Below, in pieces: positions 58,561 through 64,000 of a stretch of DNA of 64,000 bases. This DNA is from Ananas comosus (Eukaryota > Streptophyta > Magnoliopsida > Poales > Bromeliaceae): positions 9,301,388-9,365,387 of the forward strand of contig NC_033635.1 of NCBI RefSeq assembly GCF_001540865.1, given 5' to 3'. The position numbers and the translations under genes were made by a program. The notes below the pieces were generated by a model. It had not been told where the DNA came from. It saw nothing but the letters and a program-made list of their open reading frames with translations, and made no database searches. Position 1 is the stretch's first letter, and each line of letters starts with the position of its first letter.

Positions 58561-58725
58561 TTAGTAGGCACGTGGAGTCGAGGGCGATCGTCTCTCTGAG
58601 TACCACAAGTGGAGTCGAGAGGATCGATACTTTGATGCACAGTGGGAGTCGAGGGTGTAGATTGACCTACCCAATACATACGAGGGAGTCGAGGGTGATC
58701 GGCACTCCCTATTGACCCTTCTGGA
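58355..58725. repeat. Tandem repeat, unit about 64 bp
   Basis: GTGGAAAGCCGAGGGAGAT, then GTGCAACTCTCCAATTGGTA, is repeated four times to 58565. A shorter GGAGTCGAGGGTGATCG-type unit then runs to 58705. Confidence 0.75.
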
Positions 58726-59272
58726 AGCACAACAAAACTCTTTTTTATACCCTAAGTTTAAATGACTTTTATAGGGTTAACAACTATGGCCAATACACAT
58801 CAATTATTCTCTTGTTTACATTTAATTTAGAGTTCACATCTCTCCATGTCACCTTAATCTAGTTTACATTTTATATCCTATTTTTAATTTATTTATTTAT
58901 TCTTTTTATATATTTATTTTCATGCTCGAGTCGTAAGTATAACAGTTGACCAATTTGATAAAACTAAAGGTATGTGTAAGTTTATTATTTTCTCATTTAT
59001 ATATTTTTTTTATTTTCTCAGATAACTTTATTTTGCAATTTCACTCTAATTTTTCTATAAAGTATTTTTTAAAAAAATTTTATCATTATTTTTACTTTTA
59101 ATTCATCTTAAATTCATAAAAGAATGCAATTTGAAAATACTTCTGTTTCATGATTTCTTTTTTTTGAAGTTATTGTCACTTAACAAACTTGAAAAAGTAA
59201 TAAAAATAGTTTTATAATTTTAATAGGCAAAAAAATATATTAGTCTTATAGATTCTTATATAAATTAACAGT
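58726..59272. other. AT-rich intergenic sequence
   Basis: No feature I can support. Confidence 0.3.
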
Positions 59273-59273
59273 A

Positions 59274-60342
59274 TCTATCCATATATTAAATCGTGGGTTC
59301 CTCCCGAAGCCTCCCCGTGTTTGGCGGGAGGCTTCAGTGGGACCCTTTTTTTTTTCCCCGGCTCTCTCTCTCTCTCTTTCCCCACCCACTCCCCGGCTCC
59401 CTCTCTCTCTCTCTCTCGCGCGTGCGCGCCGGGGGCGGGTCACGCGCACCNNNNNNNNNNNNNNNNNNNNNNNNNNNNNNNNNNNNNNNNNNNNNNNNNN
59501 NNNNNNNNNNNNNNNNNNNNNNNNNNNNNNNNNNNNNNNNNNNNNNNNNNNNNNNNNNNNNNNNNNNNNNNNNNNNNNNNNNNNNNNNNNNNNNNNNNNN
59601 NNNNNNNNNNNNNNNNNNNNNNNNNNNNNNNNNNNNNNNNNNNNNNNNNNNNNNNNNNNNNNNNNNNNNNNNNNNNNNNNNNNNNNNNNNNNNNNNNNNN
59701 NNNNNNNNNNNNNNNNNNNNNNNNNNNNNNNNNNNNNNNNNNNNNNNNNNNNNNNNNNNNNNNNNNNNNNNNNNNNNNNNNNNNNNNNNNNNNNNNNNNN
59801 NNNNNNNNNNNNNNNNNNNNNNNNNNNNNNNNNNNNNNNNNNNNNNNNNNNNNNNNNNNNNNNNNNNNNNNNNNNNNNNNNNNNNNNNNNNNNNNNNNNN
59901 NNNNNNNNNNNNNNNNNNNNNNNNNNNNNNNNNNNNNNNNNNNNNNNNNNNNNNNNNNNNNNNNNNNNNNNNNNNNNNNNNNNNNNNNNNNNNNNNNNNN
60001 NNNNNNNNNNNNNNNNNNNNNNNNNNNNNNNNNNNNNNNNNNNNNNNNNNNNNNNNNNNNNNNNNNNNNNNNNNNNNNNNNNNNNNNNNNNNNNNNNNNN
60101 NNNNNNNNNNNNNNNNNNNNNNNNNNNNNNNNNNNNNNNNNNNNNNNNNNNNNNNNNNNNNNNNNNNNNNNNNNNNNNNNNNNNNNNNNNNNNNNNNNNN
60201 NNNNNNNNNNNNNNNNNNNNNNNAATTTAAAATTTGATTTTAAAATAAAACTTAAATTTTAAATCAAATGTCTCCTTATTTCGCTGAAAATCTTTTTAAA
60301 ATTGATATAAATTTCCCGCCGCGTTACCCGGGCCTTCACTAG
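59274..60342 (+). mobile_element. Candidate non-autonomous Helitron around a sequencing gap
   Basis: Starts TCTATCCATATATTAAAT after an A and ends with a CCCG...CGGG hairpin, then CTAG before a T (60339-60342), as Helitrons do (A|TC...CTRR|T). A GC-rich hairpin follows the start (GAAGCCTCCCCG/CGGGAGGCTTC). The interior is mostly the 773-N gap 59451-60223, so the content is unknown and the two ends could belong to different copies. Confidence 0.5.
59451..60223. other. Assembly gap, 773 N
   Basis: A run of N. Open frames drawn across it are meaningless. Confidence 0.99.
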
Positions 60343-61690
60343 TATATAGTAAAGCAATAGATAATGAATAGGTGGATAGATAATAGAGAGATTATTATAG
60401 TTAGTCAAGTTAAAAATACTTTATAATTTTCTACTTCAATTAGCTATTAGCCATTAATTTTTCCAATCTCATTTGCCAAAAAAAAAAAAAAAAAAAATTC
60501 AAACTATCAAAGTTTATGGAATCAAATAATCTCTAATTTATGTGGAGTAAATGAACTATAAAAGAAAAAAGAAATTTGGGCGCTCTTTCAAACTGCCCTT
60601 TTGTTGAGAGATTTCTGTATGTTTTTAACCAATGAGAAGAGCGAATGAAAAATTTACTTGTACACTTTATTCATCTCCATTCTAGAGTTTTACAAAAAAT
60701 TAAATAGTTTTTCGTAAAAAGAATTAATGTGACAAATCAGAAAGGTGTAAAAATATATACCCTATTTTGGGTTGTACTAGACTTAATTAGTTAATTCGTA
60801 AATAATTCGCAAATTATTCACAAATTATTGAATAACCAAATAAAACAGTCCATATACTTTTTTTTTCCCAAATATTTGAAATAATGCAGAAATTTTTGGG
60901 TTTAGAGTTATTATTCACGAATAATTCACAATGCTCGAATTATTCAACCAAAAAAAAGAGGCCATAAGCTCGATTTGTTCATCCTGAAAAAAAAAAAAAG
61001 CTTCGCGTAAAACAATGCTTGCCTAAAGTCGTCTAAAATACCTGATATTTCATACCCGATTTGGACTCTATTCGGACGCGATAAAAAATAGATAGTATAC
61101 GGGTAAAAATAATAACCCACTAAATTTTCGGTATGGGTCCGTGTAATTTATACCCACACCCAACTTGGACCCAATTGGAACACGACTTTTAGTGGGTAGG
61201 GTTTGAAAGAGTTTTTAAGCCCGGATCCGGACCTAGACCTAGACCCAGTGAAATACCTGATAGTACATAAGAAAAATTTAAAATTGAGGGATTTTCAATA
61301 CAACTTATAAATGAAGGGTCTCTGTGTATTTTCATCCTAGTGAAAATCTAGTAGCTCTGTTTACTCCTTTTTTATTTTTTTTTATTTTACTCTTTATTTT
61401 TTGAACCATAGCTGCTTACAGTTTGAATCTTTTTTTGAACGAATTTTATTGGACCGGGTGCAATTAATTAAAATACAAGTTTTCAATAACAAGAGGTTTA
61501 TAGTTTATTCATAAACTGTTTTATAGTCTATAAAAAATATATACATACGAGTATCCGTATCTGATGTAAACCTGACCCGTATCCGATACATTTCTCGTTC
61601 TAAGTGGGCAGCATTGGATAATCACTATTTAGATCTGCTCAAATAGATCTGATGGGTATAGTATTCAGACCTAGATCTGATCCGAAATTA
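60343..61690. other. AT-rich intergenic sequence
   Basis: No gene. Repeated AATTCGCAAATTATTC-like words around 60800-60950 and GGACCTAGACC words near 61230-61250 hint at degraded repeats. Confidence 0.3.
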
Positions 61691-61698
61691 AATAAATA

Positions 61699-61699
<1 letters not shown>

Positions 61700-61757
<58 letters not shown>
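61700..61757. repeat. TA microsatellite followed by a T run
   Basis: About 22 TA units, then about 17 T. Confidence 0.9.
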
Positions 61758-61759
<2 letters not shown>

Positions 61760-61874
61760 CTACCAATTTACTTTTAGGTATGGATGCAATATAATAACTA
61801 TTCAGGTCCGAGCCGATGCATGAACACTTTTGCGCTCGCCCAAAAAAAAAAAATCCTCTCGCTCAAATAAAAAA

Positions 61875-62146
61875 GGGTAAACTTCAAATACCACCCCCTA
61901 TGGTATCGCACTTTCTCACTTTAGTACTCTACAGTTTAAAGTGTATCAAATTAGTATTATGTGGTTTTATTTTTAATTTTTTGTCAGTTTTTTCGTTAAT
62001 ATTTTATTAAATTATATACAAAAAAAATTTCATACCCATCTAGATTTATCGAATACTCATTTTAGTAACTTTTAGTTTTAACTTTGTCATTTGTNATAAA
62101 ATTACGTGATACTAAATTGATCATGGTTGCTATTTGAAGCTTTCCC
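61875..62146. mobile_element. Degraded copy of the 6967/17942 foldback MITE
   Basis: GGTAAACTTCAAATACCACC, then GCACTTTCTCACTTTAGTAC, opens the left arm. The right arm is reduced to TGCTATTTGAAGCTTTCCC. The N at 62095 lies at the deletion. Confidence 0.6.
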
Positions 62147-62164
62147 AATAAAATAAAAAAAAAA

Positions 62165-62350
62165 AGCCCTGGTTTCTCACCCGAGTCACCCCAGCCTCCG
62201 TCACCCCCCTCCACCCCCGGCCCCCGACCGCGCGCCGCTCGCCATCGAACCCCCGGCGTGGCCACGCGCCGCTCGCCGTCGAAACCCCCCTCGCAGCGTG
62301 CGGCCAGCCATACAAAAAGTTCGGAACCCTCCCCGCCCCGGGCCGGCCGC
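62165..62350. other. GC-rich island upstream of the right-edge gene
   Basis: CCCTCCACCCCCGGCCCCCG and an imperfect direct repeat of CGCGCCGCTCGCC(A/G)TCGAA (62229 and 62265). It may be a promoter or untranslated first exon of the gene starting at 63256, or degraded transposon. No sustained coding frame agrees with splice sites. Confidence 0.3.
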
Positions 62351-63245
62351 GCGACTCTCATCATCTGATTCCGATTTCCGAGTTCTGGCACGCCCACTTC
62401 ATCTGATACTAATTCATAGTTTCTGTGAGCAGAATTAACATTTGCTATTACCCGCTTGTTAAGTTCCAAATTTTTACCGTCCTAGCTATGTTGTTTTTTT
62501 TTTTTTCCCCTCCCTTCTTAATATTGATTTCTAGTTATAAGTTATGAATTATGAGTATTTATGCTAATAGTATGAATCTAGGGAAAAATTTTAATTTAAT
62601 TCCCTAGTTTTTTGCTCCGAATTTTTAAATGGTAAACGTATAATTTTCGTGTAAATCACGTATCCAAATAATTGACGAATTTTATTCATATTATATCCTT
62701 ACCGAATTTTTGCCGAATCCGAATTAACTAACTATGGTACCGGAGAGGGCTTTGTTTTCATTTAGAAATTTTATTTTATAAATAATCTTGTCAAAATTAT
62801 GAATATAGAACTGACTCTACATGTAGACATAGGCATCATGCGAGATATTTCAAATGAACACGGTAATTCTTTTTCCTTGTTTAGTTAAATAACATAATAA
62901 ACTATTCGGAACACGGCCTGTGCCTATGTGTGCAAATACAAGATCGTCTCTGCTTTTATAGTTTTAATAGGTTCATTTATAAAATAAAAAGTTTTTAAGC
63001 GGGCTAAATGCAAAAGAAGTTTGGGCTCAAGAGTTGCCGACTTAAAGCCTCTACAAAGTGCAAAACCCTTGGAAGGATCGATCATGGCTTTTCATTTGTC
63101 CTTGTTCGAAAATTTATTCGTAGAACCAAAATCGTAATCAGTTTGTTCATCCGGTTCAGTGGTTTGAATCCAAGTCCCCCATTTTTCCCTTTGTTTTTTG
63201 GTGTTGAAATCTCCAATATGAATCATTTTCCCCCCTTTTTAACAG

Positions 63246-63321
63246 GAAAGAAGAGATGGTTTTGATCGAAGAGGATGGAGAATCCTTCGAGGATGCTCTC
63301 ACTGATGAGCAGTTGCGCGAG
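63246..63321 (+). CDS. Probable first coding exon of a gene leaving the window
   Basis: After an acceptor-like CTTTTTAACAG at 63245, ten bases of leader precede an ATG at 63256. An open, acidic 22-codon stretch (MVLIEEDGESFEDALTDEQL, then RE) then ends at a GAG|GTATAA donor, phase 0. This layout is common in plants: a 5'-UTR intron with the ATG near the start of exon 2. The family is not recognised from 22 residues. The rest of the gene lies mainly to the right of the window. Confidence 0.5.
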
Positions 63322-64000
63322 GTATAAGTTGTGTTAAATTGTTCATCTCATGCAATTGGCTCTAAATGCAATTAATTAGAGATTGCTCAGGTTTCTTGGA
63401 TCTAACACTATTTTTTTGGCTTTCACTTTGACATCAATGTTGTGCTGGAATAGTTTTAGCAACATCCCTTAGGAAAGAGAGAGAGAGGAAAAAAAAAGAA
63501 AATCGTATGATAGCGGGGCTTGTGCTATTAGATAACGCTTGAGCTTTCTTTAAGATTCACAAAATTTGTTATCTAACTTTTGAGACAGCCAGGAATTAAG
63601 ATTTTGTGGACCAAGATTTAGGTTTCGCAGAGAAATATTCGACCTTGTATAGTTAGGAAAGGAGTTTGTCGGCGACGCTGTGCTCAAGGAGGAGTGGGAC
63701 TAGAGGCAGTGGAGAGGAAGGGCTGAGGTGGTGGAGGGGAAGATTGGGAGCATAAGTTCTATGAAAAATTTCAATTTGGCCCCCTCACTAAAAACTTAAA
63801 ATTTGTAATATTTTGATTTTTTGCTACAAAGGACTTATATGAAATTTTCAGAAGTCAAGGGGGAACCATGGCCACAGTGAGCCGCTTAATGGCTCCGTTC
63901 CTGTCTAACGTATCGTATCCTCCTCTTTGATTTAGGCTATTTATGGAACTTTCCTTTTTTTTTTTTTGGTTTCTAAGGATTTAGAGTGGACATGGCAACA
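63322..64000 (+). other. Probable intron of the right-edge gene
   Basis: No further exon is evident. A short purine-rich stretch at 63655-63745 (GTTTGTCGGCGACGCTGTGC, then GGAGTGGGACTAGAGGC) looks like a small fragment of exon-like or repeat DNA, but has no supporting splice sites. Confidence 0.3.

Noticed and set aside
58355..58725. Possible CRISPR-like repeat array
   Set aside because: Units are adjacent and similar throughout, without unique spacers. It is an ordinary plant tandem repeat inside an LTR fragment.
59293..60262. Open frames of about 300 codons
   Set aside because: They consist almost entirely of undetermined residues across the 773-N gap.
62062..62469. 135-codon minus-strand open frame
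   Set aside because: Crosses a MITE remnant, an N and a GC-rich island. Not a coherent protein.

Overview
This 64 kb window is nuclear DNA of a flowering plant, most likely a monocot. The evidence is spliced genes with GT-AG introns, very GC-rich first exons (Ala-coding GCC/GCG tracts) in an AT-rich background, plant-specific gene families, and a dense, nested load of plant transposons. The species cannot be fixed from sequence alone. No bacterial operon, CRISPR array or phage is present.

Three genes are recognisable. (1) Leucoanthocyanidin reductase (LAR), + strand, 7907-17301, five exons, 356 aa, complete. (2) An organelle RanBP2-type zinc-finger protein of the VAR3/OZ (organelle RNA-editing factor) family, + strand, 21599-30251, six exons, 394 aa, complete. 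(3) A microsomal glutathione S-transferase 3 (MAPEG) gene, - strand, 34751-37109, three exons seen; its first exon is missing because the sequence meets a single-N join at 37726. Two weaker coding pieces are a symmetrical putative exon at 900-1058 and a probable first coding exon at 63256-63321, of a gene that runs off the right edge. The genes share no evident pathway: LAR makes catechin-type flavan-3-ols, the zinc-finger protein probably serves organelle RNA processing, and MGST3 is a membrane detoxification enzyme.

Layout: 1-7.9 kb is intergenic, with foldback MITEs, a SINE and a complete 284-bp SMART-type LTR element. 7.9-17.3 kb is LAR, whose 6.8 kb intron 3 holds a stack of inverted-repeat transposons. 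17.3-21.6 kb is AT-rich with MITEs. 21.6-30.3 kb is the zinc-finger gene, whose 5.5 kb intron 3 holds a MITE apparently split by Helitron-like ends and a solo LTR. 30.3-34.7 kb is AT-rich. 34.7-37.7 kb is MGST3. 37.7-43.6 kb alternates organelle-like (probably mitochondrial) blocks with nuclear MITEs, separated by single Ns. 43.6-58.7 kb is almost entirely transposons: TRIM arrays, a Tourist element, a full-length foldback MULE with 9-bp TSD carrying a solo LTR, and further LTRs. 58.7-62.4 kb holds a Helitron candidate around a 773-bp gap. 63-64 kb is the start of the next gene.

The window's strongest unusual content is transposon architecture rather than a new gene system: three-layer nesting with exact target-site duplications, multi-LTR TRIM arrays inside a single TSD, and clusters of a TACCGGTA palindrome inside LTRs. 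All splice calls were made by reading frame and splice consensus. Single-N joins flanked by duplicated sequence show that parts of the assembly are not fully reliable.
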